Assembly: GCF_050320395.1 (NCBI RefSeq)
Contig: NZ_CP144459.1
Location: 806,001-870,000, forward strand
DNA from: Treponema_C sp050320395
GTDB taxonomy: Bacteria > Spirochaetota > Spirochaetia > Treponematales > Treponemataceae
DNA: 64,000 bases
Reading direction: 5' to 3'
Of the stretch, positions 52,301 through 60,373 are shown in pieces; the stretch's first letter is position 1, and each line of letters opens with the position of its first letter. Both the position numbers and the translations under genes were made by a program. The notes under the pieces are model-generated. The model was not told the DNA's origin, made no database searches, and worked only from the letters and a program-made list of their open reading frames with translations.

Positions 52301-53806
52301 ATGGCATATTTTTACGAACAAACATCGCATACATTTTCCGAATATCTTTTAATTCCCGGCTATTCGTCGGCAGAATGCATTCCTTCAAAGGTGAGTTTAC
52401 GCACGCCTGTGGTAAAATTCCGCAAGGGTGAAGTGTCCGAACTCTATATGAACATTCCCCTCGTTTCCGCCGTTATGCAGTCGGTTTCCGACGACAAAAT
52501 GGCAATCGCCTTGGCAAAAGAGGGCGGTATTTCCTTTATTTACGGTTCGCAAAGCATCGAAAATCAGGCTAAAATGGTTGCAAAGGTAAAGGGACATAAG
52601 GCGGGCTTTGTATCGTCCGATTCAAACCTCCGTCCGGACCAAACTTTGCACGAAGCCCTCGAACTGACCGCGCGCACGGGGCATTCGACCATTGCCGTTA
52701 CCGAGGACGGAACCGCCGAAGGCCGCCTTGTCGGTATTTTAACGGGCCGCGACTTCCGCATTTCGCACACGCCGCCGGGAGCCCTTATCCGCGATTATAT
52801 GACGCCGCTTGCGGACTTGGTTACCGGCAAGGAAGGCATAAGTTTAAGCGAAGCGAACGATGTGATTTGGAAGCATAAGCTGAATTGTCTTCCCGTCGTT
52901 GCGCCTAACGGCTGTCTTACTTCGATGGTGTTCCGAAAAGATTATGCAAGCCACGAAGAGCACCCGCTTGAACTGCTCGACAGCCGCCGCCGCTATGTTG
53001 TGGGGGCGGGTATAAATACGCGCGACTATATGGAAAGGGTTCCCGCCCTCTTAAAAGCGGGTGCCGATGTGCTTTGTCTTGATTCGTCTGAAGGGTTTAC
53101 CGAGTGGCAAAAGCGCGCCCTCAACGATATTCATACCGAATTCGGAAAAGAAGTGCGTGTGGGTGCGGGGAACGTCGTCGATAAAGAAGGCTTTTTGTTT
53201 TTAGCCGAAGCCGGAGCGGACTTTGTAAAAATCGGTATAGGCGGCGGTTCCATTTGTATAACGCGCGAACAAAAGGGTATAGGGCGCGGGCAGGCAACCG
53301 CCGTTATCGAGGTAGCCGCAGCGCGCGACGAGTATTATAAAAAAACGGGCGTCTATATTCCGATTTGCTCGGACGGCGGTATTGTCCACGATTATCACAT
53401 GACCCTTGCTTTGGCAATGGGAGCGGACTTTGTAATGCTCGGCCGCTATTTTGCCCGCTTTGACGAAAGCCCGACCAATAAGCTGATTATAAACGGCAAT
53501 TACGTTAAAGAATATTGGGGCGAAGGCTCGAACCGCGCGCGCAACTGGCAGCGCTACGACCTCGGAGGCAGCGCCAAACTGTCGTTTGAAGAAGGCGTCG
53601 ATTCCTACGTTCCCTATGCGGGAAGTTTGCACGACAATGTGGGTGTGAGTATGAGTAAAATCCGCCATACAATGTGTAACTGCGGCGCTTTAAACATTGA
53701 AGAATTGCAGCAAAAAGCGCGCATTACCCTTGTTTCCCAAGCGTCAATCGCCGAAGGCTCATCGCACGACGTTGTCGTAAAAAATACGACAATAAGGGCC
53801 GAATAA
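52301..53806 (+). CDS. guaB: IMP dehydrogenase
   Basis: A 501-residue enzyme converting IMP to XMP for guanine nucleotides. TIM barrel with the catalytic loop IGGGSICITREQKGIG (Cys in place), two CBS domains inserted at about 105-220, VPICSDGGI and DFVMLGRYFA of the phosphate site, and the flap segment EGVDSYVPYAGSL. Length and insertions are regular. Confidence 0.95.
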   Translation: MAYFYEQTSHTFSEYLLIPGYSSAECIPSKVSLRTPVVKFRKGEVSELYMNIPLVSAVMQSVSDDKMAIALAKEGGISFIYGSQSIENQAKMVAKVKGHKAGFVSSDSNLRPDQTLHEALELTARTGHSTIAVTEDGTAEGRLVGILTGRDFRISHTPPGALIRDYMTPLADLVTGKEGISLSEANDVIWKHKLNCLPVVAPNGCLTSMVFRKDYASHEEHPLELLDSRRRYVVGAGINTRDYMERVPALLKAGADVLCLDSSEGFTEWQKRALNDIHTEFGKEVRVGAGNVVDKEGFLFLAEAGADFVKIGIGGGSICITREQKGIGRGQATAVIEVAAARDEYYKKTGVYIPICSDGGIVHDYHMTLALAMGADFVMLGRYFARFDESPTNKLIINGNYVKEYWGEGSNRARNWQRYDLGGSAKLSFEEGVDSYVPYAGSLHDNVGVSMSKIRHTMCNCGALNIEELQQKARITLVSQASIAEGSSHDVVVKNTTIRAE

Positions 53807-53829
53807 GGTTCGGGGAGTAATAAGATTCA

Positions 53830-53875
53830 GGCTGTCGGAAAAGTAAGCGCTTTTAAGACAGCTTTTTTTATTTTC
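53830..53875 (+). terminator. guaB terminator
   Basis: GGCTGTC pairs with GACAGCT, with inner GAAAAG / CTTTT, followed by TTTTTTTATTTT, 25 bases past the guaB stop. Confidence 0.75.
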
Positions 53876-53893
53876 TTTTAATTTCTGCAACCT

Positions 53894-53971
53894 TTTTTTA
53901 GACTTGTTTTCCGTTTTATACAATTTTTTTTACAAAAAGTCTAAAAAAAATGCAGTCTGCGCCTATATATA
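53894..53971 (+). promoter_or_regulatory. recQ-like promoter with shared bipartite motif
   Basis: A perfect 12-bp inverted repeat TTTTTTAGACTT (53894-53905) / AAGTCTAAAAAA (53937-53948) is followed by AAAAAGTCT-N16-GCGCCTATATATA (53934-53971). The same bipartite motif with the same spacing occurs at 57326-57363. TATATA/TATACT within it is the likely -10. Confidence 0.55.
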
Positions 53972-53985
53972 CTATAGGAGCGTGT

Positions 53986-55521
53986 ATGCAGGAAGAATAT
54001 AAAATAGCCCTGAAAAACGGCGCCGGCAGTGTAAACGCCGATTTATACTGTCGGCCAAACTGCGGTGTACCCGTTGACGCGGCGGTTCATACCGTTGACC
54101 CGGTTGCCGCCGACCCGGTTGCAGATGCCGCGCAAAAGTACTTCGGTATCGCTTATCTTTATCCCTGGCAGCGCATGGTTATTGCGAATATCCTTGAAGC
54201 CGCCGAAGAAGGGGAGAGGGGAAATCAAATCGTGCTTTTGCCTACGGGAGCCGGAAAGTCTTTGTGCTTTATGGTTCCCGCCCTTCTTTTGAAGGGACCT
54301 ACGCTGATTATCTATCCCCTGCTTGCCCTTATGAACGACCAAAAGCGCCGCCTCGATGAAGCAAAGCTCGATACGGTTGTCTTCCGCGGCGGTCAAAGCG
54401 AGGACGAACGGAATGAGTGTTTTGAGCGCATAAAAAGAGGCGCCCGCTTTATACTGGCAAACCCCGAAGTACTGCAAAGCGGACCTCTGGTAAAGCGTTT
54501 GGCCGAATGCACTATAGCTCACATTGCGATAGACGAAGCGCACTGCGTGTGCGAATGGGGCGACAGTTTCCGCCCCGCGTATTTAGAGCTGGGCAGGATT
54601 ATACAGCAGTTGGGCTGCAAAACGGTAACGGCTTTTACAGCGACCGCCTCCGACACCGTTTTAAATCGCGTGGCCGAAGTTTTATTCGCAAATGACGTTC
54701 ACATTGTGCGCGGCGAAACCGACAGGCCGAACATACATTATTCGGTGCACCGCCGTGCGGCTAAAACACCCGCACTTATTGAACTGGTTATGAAGGAAAA
54801 GCGCCCCGCAGTTGTTTTTTGTGCAAGCCGCAGCCGCACAAAGGAACTTGCCCTTATACTGCGCGATGTTTTATACAGACGCGGCGAAACCGATACCGTG
54901 CGCTTTTACCATGCCGGTTTAACGCGCGAAGAAAAGGCCGAAACGGAACAATGGTTTTATCCTAAAAAAGATGCGGTGCTTATTTCCACGTGTGCGTTCG
55001 GCATGGGAGTGGATAAAAAGGATATCCGTACCGTTATCCATTACGACGCGCCTTCCACCGCGGAAGCCTATGTGCAGGAAGCGGGGCGCGCAGGACGCGA
55101 CGGACAGCCTGCCCGGGCTCTTTTGTTGTGGGCGCTTCAGGATAAAGAAAAAGCGGACAAGCAAAGCGCGGAAAAAGGTGAGCGCTATGCGGTACTTTCC
55201 GATTTTGCAAATGCTTTAAGCTGCCGTAGAGAGGTATTGTTAAAGGCTCTCGGCGAAGAAAACTGCGTATGTTCCGGCTGCGACATCTGCGAAAAAGAGG
55301 CAAAAAATACGGCGGAAGATGTCGAAAGTTTTATGCGGTTTTTATGTAAAAATCGTAAAAGATACGGCTTTAAAAAAGCTCTTTCGGTATTTTGCAGGGA
55401 ACAAAACGGCTTATATGCTCCGATTGCGGGGAGCAATATCGTAACCGAAGAAGATGCCGGGGAAATGTTGTATGAACTTATAAAAAGCGGGCGTGTAGAT
55501 AAAAAAAAGTTCTTTATTTAA
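53986..55521 (+). CDS. RecQ-like ATP-dependent DNA helicase
   Basis: A 511-residue superfamily 2 helicase. An N-terminal segment of about 55 residues with a Val-Asp-Pro repeat (VDPVAADPVAD) is followed by motif 0/I (YPWQRMVI, LPTGAGKSLCF), DEAH (IDEAHCVCEWGDSFRP), ATAS, and motif VI QEAGRAGRDGQ. Cysteines CVCSGCDICEKE form the RecQ zinc site. No HRDC domain is present. The ATG at 53986 has AGGAG upstream. Confidence 0.85.
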   Translation: MQEEYKIALKNGAGSVNADLYCRPNCGVPVDAAVHTVDPVAADPVADAAQKYFGIAYLYPWQRMVIANILEAAEEGERGNQIVLLPTGAGKSLCFMVPALLLKGPTLIIYPLLALMNDQKRRLDEAKLDTVVFRGGQSEDERNECFERIKRGARFILANPEVLQSGPLVKRLAECTIAHIAIDEAHCVCEWGDSFRPAYLELGRIIQQLGCKTVTAFTATASDTVLNRVAEVLFANDVHIVRGETDRPNIHYSVHRRAAKTPALIELVMKEKRPAVVFCASRSRTKELALILRDVLYRRGETDTVRFYHAGLTREEKAETEQWFYPKKDAVLISTCAFGMGVDKKDIRTVIHYDAPSTAEAYVQEAGRAGRDGQPARALLLWALQDKEKADKQSAEKGERYAVLSDFANALSCRREVLLKALGEENCVCSGCDICEKEAKNTAEDVESFMRFLCKNRKRYGFKKALSVFCREQNGLYAPIAGSNIVTEEDAGEMLYELIKSGRVDKKKFFI

Positions 55522-55525
55522 AAAA

Positions 55526-55774
55526 TTATTCTCCCGTATCGGCTTCCGAGTTTCCTTCTTCCGTTTCACTTCCCGCTTCCGCATTTTCGGCTGCGGGTGC
55601 CGGAGCGGCGGCTTTTATTTTTACAAGCCGCTTTTTAGATCCGCCCTTTTTTTTCTTATAGCGCACTACATAAAATATAAAATTCAAATATAATAAAACC
55701 GTAACAAAGGCCGCTATTACGCGATAATCGGTGATAACGCTGCGCAAAATCGAAAACAGAGACAAATCGTTCAT
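55526..55774 (-). CDS. Small membrane protein with charged tail
   Basis: An 82-residue protein: one membrane helix (about 20-39, VIAAFVTVLLYLNFIFYVV), a strongly basic stretch (RYKKKKGGSKKRLVKIK) and an Ala/Pro- then Glu-rich tail. No family is recognised. It converges on the RecQ-like gene, with stops four bases apart. Confidence 0.6.
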   Translation of the reverse strand: MNDLSLFSILRSVITDYRVIAAFVTVLLYLNFIFYVVRYKKKKGGSKKRLVKIKAAAPAPAAENAEAGSETEEGNSEADTGE

Positions 55775-55822
55775 ACAATATATATCGGCATAACAAGAGA
55801 GAAATCATACACAATCCCCTGC

Positions 55823-55887
55823 TTGCAAGACCTTTTTTATTTTGATATAATGAGCAATCTCTAAAATACGGTTTCATTTTAGGGATT
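55823..55887 (+). promoter_or_regulatory. glnA promoter and leader hairpin
   Basis: TTGCAA (55823-55828), 17 bases, TATAAT (55846-55851). The leader starts with the hairpin AATCTCTAAAAT / ATTTTAGGGATT (55856-55887, one G-T pair, loop of eight), related to the hairpin at 8669-8704. Confidence 0.6.
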
Positions 55888-55921
55888 CCGAACAGTCCAT
55901 TCTCAGCCCAAGGGGATAACC

Positions 55922-57253
55922 GTGGCTTCTCTTACCGCACAGGATATTATAAAAAAAGCGAACGAACAGGGGATTCGCTTTATACGTTTGCAGTTTACCG
56001 ATATTCTCGGCTCTCTTAAAAACGTGGCGATTACCGTCAGTCAATTGGAAAAAGCCCTGAGCAATCAGTGCATGTTCGACGGTTCATCGATTGAGGGCTT
56101 TGTCCGCATAGAAGAATCGGATATGTATCTTTACCCCGATGTGAACAGCTATACTCATTTTCCGTGGCGCCCCGCAGCCGACGGCGTTGCGCGCCTTATT
56201 TGTGATGTATATACAACCCGCGGGCTGCCCTTTGAAGGCTGTCCGCGCCGTGTTTTGCGCAAAGTACTCGATGAAGCCGCTTCTTTGGGCTATACCTTTA
56301 ATGTCGGGCCCGAATGCGAGTTTTTTTTGTTCCGTACAAACTCAAAAGGAAAGCCGACTTTAAAAACCTTTGACGATGCAGGCTATTTTGATTTGGGTCC
56401 CATAGATCCGGGTGAAAATGTCAGGCGCGATATTATATTGAACTTGGAAGAAATGGGCTTTGAAATCGAAGCTTCTCACCACGAATGCGCTCCCGGTCAG
56501 CACGAAATCGACTTTAAATACGGCGATGCCCTTGAAACGGCCGACCGCGTGATGACCTTTAAACTTGCGGTTAAAACCATTGCGCATAAGTACGGTTTAC
56601 ACGCAACCTTTATGCCCAAACCCGTGTTCGGTGTTGCAGGAAGCGGTATGCATATAAATCTTTCAATGTCCGAAAACGGAACGAATATTTTTTACAATCC
56701 CGACGATATAAACGGTTTAAGCCGCGAAGCCTACAGCTTTATAGCGGGTATTATGAAACACATCAAGGGAATGACCGCTATACTCAATCCCCTGGTAAAC
56801 TCTTATAAGCGTTTGGTTCCCGGCCAGGAGGCTCCCGTTCACATTGCATGGTCTGCGCAAAACAGAAGCCCTCTTATCCGTATTCCTTCATCACGCGGGA
56901 ACTCTACCCGTATAGAACTGCGCTCGCCGGATCCTTCGGCCAATCCCTATCTTGCCCTTGCGGTCATTTTGGCCTCAGGTCTTGAAGGCGTTAAAAACAA
57001 TCTCGAACCTCCCGAAGCGGTAAACGGAAATGTCTACAAAATGACAAAGACGGAACGCGAACAGTCCCATGTGGAAAGTCTGCCCGACTCCCTGGAAAAA
57101 GCTTTGGCCGAACTTGAAAAAGACGAGTTTGTCTTAAATATTTTGGGGCCGCACGTAAGCGAAAAATATATTAAGGCTAAAAAACTCGAATGCCGTGAAT
57201 ACAACACGCGCGTAAGCCAATGGGAAGTTGACCGCTATTTAATGCAGTATTAA
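55922..57253 (+). CDS. glnA: Glutamine synthetase type I (alpha)
   Basis: A 443-residue enzyme forming glutamine from glutamate and ammonia. Signatures: FDGSSIEGFVRI, NVGPECEFFLF, GSGMHINLSM, LVNSYKRLVPGQEAPVHIAWS. The length and the absence of the NLYDLP adenylylation loop put it in the alpha group, which is controlled by feedback and not by adenylylation. GTG start behind AAGGGG. Confidence 0.95.
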   Translation: MASLTAQDIIKKANEQGIRFIRLQFTDILGSLKNVAITVSQLEKALSNQCMFDGSSIEGFVRIEESDMYLYPDVNSYTHFPWRPAADGVARLICDVYTTRGLPFEGCPRRVLRKVLDEAASLGYTFNVGPECEFFLFRTNSKGKPTLKTFDDAGYFDLGPIDPGENVRRDIILNLEEMGFEIEASHHECAPGQHEIDFKYGDALETADRVMTFKLAVKTIAHKYGLHATFMPKPVFGVAGSGMHINLSMSENGTNIFYNPDDINGLSREAYSFIAGIMKHIKGMTAILNPLVNSYKRLVPGQEAPVHIAWSAQNRSPLIRIPSSRGNSTRIELRSPDPSANPYLALAVILASGLEGVKNNLEPPEAVNGNVYKMTKTEREQSHVESLPDSLEKALAELEKDEFVLNILGPHVSEKYIKAKKLECREYNTRVSQWEVDRYLMQY

Positions 57254-57325
57254 AATACCGTCTGCCTCGGCTGATTCTTTCCGTATTTTTTACATTTTGC
57301 TCTTTATTTACGTAAAATTTTATGT

Positions 57326-57363
57326 AAAAAGTCTCTTTTTTTTACAAACCGCGCCTATATATA
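57326..57363 (+). promoter_or_regulatory. Lipoprotein promoter with shared bipartite motif
   Basis: AAAAAGTCT (57326-57334), 16 bases, GCGCCTATATATA (57351-57363), the same motif and spacing as before the RecQ-like gene. A TTTAC/GTAAA inverted repeat lies just upstream (57306-57327). The ATG at 57368 is five bases further on, so a leaderless or nearly leaderless mRNA is likely. Confidence 0.5.
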
Positions 57364-57367
57364 GGGT

Positions 57368-57916
57368 ATGAGAACTTCTATTTTATGTCGAAACCCGCTT
57401 TGCGCCGTCCCCTTCTTTTTTTGTGCATTTCTGTGTCTAAGCTCCTGTGCGCAGACATGCTTTCCGTTTGTCGGCACTTGCGAAAAGGTTGTTTTGAAGG
57501 TACCTCAGCCGGATTCCGCCTATCTTCTCTTTGTTGACGAAAAAGGCATGGCGCGGAAAGTGTCTTTAAGCGCAGGACCGGATGAAATATGTTTGATTTT
57601 ACCGAAAAACCGCGTAACACCCTTTTTGTTTTTTGCGGGAGAAGCCGATACCCGCCCTTTTGGCTCCGTTTATCCTTACGATACGGCTTCGGATAAGGCG
57701 GGGGGCTTTACGGCCTTTATTTTATACCGTCTTTTTATCTGTTCGCAAAATGACAGTCAAACAATCTATGAGCGCATAAGATACTTTAATTGGGCAAAAT
57801 TGAAGGCGGCCGTAAGTGTCTATGAAGAACCCTGGGCATTGGATGATGTCTTAATTGCCGAAAAAATTGCAGAGGGTACGTTCAATAGCCGTCATATAAA
57901 GAAAAAGGTACAATAA
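57368..57916 (+). CDS. Lipoprotein, unknown
   Basis: A 182-residue protein with a signal peptide (hydrophobic stretch about 12-24) ending in the lipobox LSSC. The mature part has short beta-like segments and no known motif. It shares its promoter motif with the RecQ-like helicase gene. Conservation cannot be judged here. Confidence 0.65.
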   Translation: MRTSILCRNPLCAVPFFFCAFLCLSSCAQTCFPFVGTCEKVVLKVPQPDSAYLLFVDEKGMARKVSLSAGPDEICLILPKNRVTPFLFFAGEADTRPFGSVYPYDTASDKAGGFTAFILYRLFICSQNDSQTIYERIRYFNWAKLKAAVSVYEEPWALDDVLIAEKIAEGTFNSRHIKKKVQ

Positions 57917-57953
57917 AAGAGAGGCCGATACGGGCTAAAACCTGTAGAAAAGA

Positions 57954-58796
57954 TCAATAAAGGCTCCGATTTTTGCCGTCCTGTGTGCTTTTTTTTATAT
58001 GCTGTTTGATGATTAATTTAGAATATGCGTACATAAGGCCGGGAAACAAGCGATTAAGAGTGTATACGAGCTTTGATTCAAAGCCGGGGATAATTAAAAA
58101 ACGGCCTCGCTCAATGCCTCTTATTATTTCTTGAGCCGCCTTTTCGGCCGTCATCGGTTTTATCGTTCCTGAAATTTGTTTTGTAACGGCGGGCTTGGTA
58201 CGGTTTTCGTTTACAAGCTGGGGCGTATCCGTGTCGGAAGGGAGTACCAGGGATACGCCTATTTTGTAAGGAATCAATTCCGCTCGCAAAACTTCACTGA
58301 AGCCGACAACCGCATATTTTGACGGCGTGTAAGCGCTGTAACCGTAAACGCCCATTACACCGGCCATTGAAGATACATTGACGATGCGCGAGCGGGCACT
58401 CTTTTTTATATGGGGCAGGGCGTGACGAACCGTTAAAGCCGTACCCAGATAATTGATTGCCGCCGTGTCCGCAAACTCTTCGGGCAGGGTGTTTTCAATT
58501 TCCTTGCATACGGCAATACCCGCGCAGTTGATAAGTATATCTATTTCCTTTCCGTCTTTTATGCAGTTTTTTATAAAACGGATAATCGATTTTCCGTTTG
58601 AAACGTCAAGTTCGTATGCAAAAACGGAATTGTCCCTTGTACAAAAAAACGACAATTCTTTTTGCGTTTTTTCCAATACATCCTTTCTTCGTGCACCGAT
58701 AATTACATCCATGCCTCTCGCTGCATATTCTTTTGCAAGAGCTTTTCCTATACCGCTTGAACCGCCGGTAATGACAACTGTCGCTCTGTCCATCAT
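57954..58796 (-). CDS. Short-chain dehydrogenase/reductase
   Basis: A 280-residue SDR of the classical group: TGGSSGIGKALA (NAD(P) loop, about 10-21), NCAGIAV, Ser in VSSMAG, and the catalytic YSAYTPSKYAVVGFSE. Arg after beta2 (GARRKD) favours NADP(H). The C-terminal part (FLIIPGFESKLVYTLNRLFP) resembles membrane-associated 3-ketosphinganine reductase-like enzymes, but the substrate is unknown. Confidence 0.85.
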   Translation of the reverse strand: MMDRATVVITGGSSGIGKALAKEYAARGMDVIIGARRKDVLEKTQKELSFFCTRDNSVFAYELDVSNGKSIIRFIKNCIKDGKEIDILINCAGIAVCKEIENTLPEEFADTAAINYLGTALTVRHALPHIKKSARSRIVNVSSMAGVMGVYGYSAYTPSKYAVVGFSEVLRAELIPYKIGVSLVLPSDTDTPQLVNENRTKPAVTKQISGTIKPMTAEKAAQEIIRGIERGRFLIIPGFESKLVYTLNRLFPGLMYAYSKLIIKQHIKKSTQDGKNRSLY

Positions 58797-58831
58797 TGCC
58801 TCCGTTTAATCTGAATCCTTATCGGTTATCT

Positions 58832-58874
58832 AAAAAAAAGGCCGGCTAAAAAGTCGGTTGCTTTTCGGCCGGCC
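58832..58874 (-). terminator. Terminator of the sugar operon
   Basis: On the minus strand GGCCGGC (58874-58868) pairs with GCCGGCC (58846-58840), followed by eight T (58839-58832). It ends the transcript after the zinc dehydrogenase. Confidence 0.75.
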
Positions 58875-58905
58875 CGTCGATTTTAAAAATCGGGATTATC
58901 CGTTA

Positions 58906-60168
58906 TTATAAATCCGGAGCATGCTCCAAAAGATAGTCTTCGGCTTCTTTTGACCACAGCATATTGTTGTTTTTGACGAGCTTTGCAAGTTCGGCAAACA
59001 GGGGATCGGTTTTCCCCTTTTCTTCGAAATCGGTTAAGGCGGTAAGGGGCAGTTTTTTGTGAGTATAAATCAGCTTTTTACCGCCGGGTATTTTATCCAA
59101 ATTGATAACCGTGTCCGCTACCTGGTCCAAACCGCCTACATGGGTAACCATGGCTACGGGGTTCAGTTTGCCTTCGGCCATCATATCAAGCGATTCTTTA
59201 ATGTCGTCCGTGTTGCCGCCCGATGTTCCGACTACGTGGTGGGCTTCGTAGTGTACGTTGTAAAAGTTGTACATTGCGCTGAAAGTCGGATCGGTGGGGC
59301 CTGCAAAAAAGTTCAAACAGCCGTCCTTACCGCACAGGGCGTCGCCCAGTTCGACAACGGGTTTGACGGGTGCGAATACGAATACGTCGTCATAGAGTTT
59401 TCCGCCGTTTAATTCTTTTAATGCTTCAACGGGATTTGCTATATCGCGCGTATTCAGGTATACGAGCTTAACGCCGTGCTTTGCCGCTTCCGACGGAGGC
59501 AATAAACTTTCCGCACGCTTTAAGCGCGCATCGTCGATATCGGTTACAACCATAAAGCCTGGTTTGCGCGGGTTGTGAATCGCATAGTCGATTGCCGTCA
59601 ATCCCATAGGTCCTACTCCCGCCAAAAGGGCAAGAGAGCCGCCTTCAACAATGCCCATGCGGTGCTCATAACTGCCGGCGGTGGTATGATATTGGGCGTG
59701 GAAGGCTCCGACAACGCAGGATACCGGCTCCGAAAGGGAACCCATAAAGTAATTGTCGGCCTTATATTCCAAAAGACAGCCGAGTTCCATAACTTCGGCA
59801 GGGATGATGATGTAGGTTGCATCGCCTCCGATATGGGCATAGGAATAACCGGGTGCCCACAGAGTTCCGTCTTTGTTCAATGCAGGCTGAATGGCGAACT
59901 TTTGTCCCGGCTTAAATTGGTGCTGCCATTTTTTACCGACTTCGACAATGTTACCGCAAAACTCGTGGCCGACGATAATCGGGTTTTCGGAAAGTTTTGC
60001 ACGGACGCGCTTGTGCGCATCCCCCTGCATAGCCAATTTATGGCTCGACATACATACCGAATCCGATATAATTTCCGCTAAAATTTCATCATCTTTAATC
60101 GGCGGAAGTTCAAATTCTTCCAACCTCAAATCATTTACACCGTATAAACGTACAGCTTTTGTTTTCAT
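58906..60168 (-). CDS. Zinc-type sugar-phosphate dehydrogenase (SorE-like)
   Basis: A 420-residue medium-chain dehydrogenase. The N-terminal catalytic part has DSVCMSSHKLAMQGD and GHEFCGNIVEVG (zinc-site region); the Rossmann part has AGVGPMGLTAIDYA. Length and N-terminus resemble L-sorbose-1-phosphate reductase; other polyol-phosphate dehydrogenases remain possible. AGGAG precedes the ATG at 60168. A longer ORF to 60366 runs through the hairpin repeat and is rejected. Last gene of the operon. Confidence 0.75.
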   Translation of the reverse strand: MKTKAVRLYGVNDLRLEEFELPPIKDDEILAEIISDSVCMSSHKLAMQGDAHKRVRAKLSENPIIVGHEFCGNIVEVGKKWQHQFKPGQKFAIQPALNKDGTLWAPGYSYAHIGGDATYIIIPAEVMELGCLLEYKADNYFMGSLSEPVSCVVGAFHAQYHTTAGSYEHRMGIVEGGSLALLAGVGPMGLTAIDYAIHNPRKPGFMVVTDIDDARLKRAESLLPPSEAAKHGVKLVYLNTRDIANPVEALKELNGGKLYDDVFVFAPVKPVVELGDALCGKDGCLNFFAGPTDPTFSAMYNFYNVHYEAHHVVGTSGGNTDDIKESLDMMAEGKLNPVAMVTHVGGLDQVADTVINLDKIPGGKKLIYTHKKLPLTALTDFEEKGKTDPLFAELAKLVKNNNMLWSKEAEDYLLEHAPDL

Positions 60169-60171
60169 ACA

Positions 60172-60350
60172 TACTCCTATAAAAATATTTTGAGGGATTT
60201 TCAAATCCCGAAAAAATATTTTTTCAGCACTTCCGCAGCGTAGCGAGGAAGTGCAATAAATATTGACAGTTTGCCGAAAGGCAAACTGTGGAAGCAAGAA
60301 GCGGCACCGGTTGTGCCGCGCCCTTGCGACCGCTCCTATAAACTTAATGG
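60172..60350. repeat. Intergenic hairpin repeat, copy 1
   Basis: About 180 bases shared with 61892-62055: TCCTATAAAAATATTTTGAG, then GGGATTT / AAATCCC, GCACTTCC / GGAAGTGC, CAGTTTGCC / GGCAAACTG around GAAA, and GCGGCAC / GTGCCGC. It provides the ribosome binding site of the gene downstream on the minus strand. Confidence 0.85.
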
Positions 60351-60373
60351 CTGGGGACTGCCGCAAAAGTCGG

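Noticed and set aside
60169..60366. N-terminal extension of the zinc dehydrogenase
   Set aside because: It is translated hairpin repeat; the similar extension of the kinase ORF (KIFFRDLKIPQNIFIGV-like) comes from the second repeat copy.
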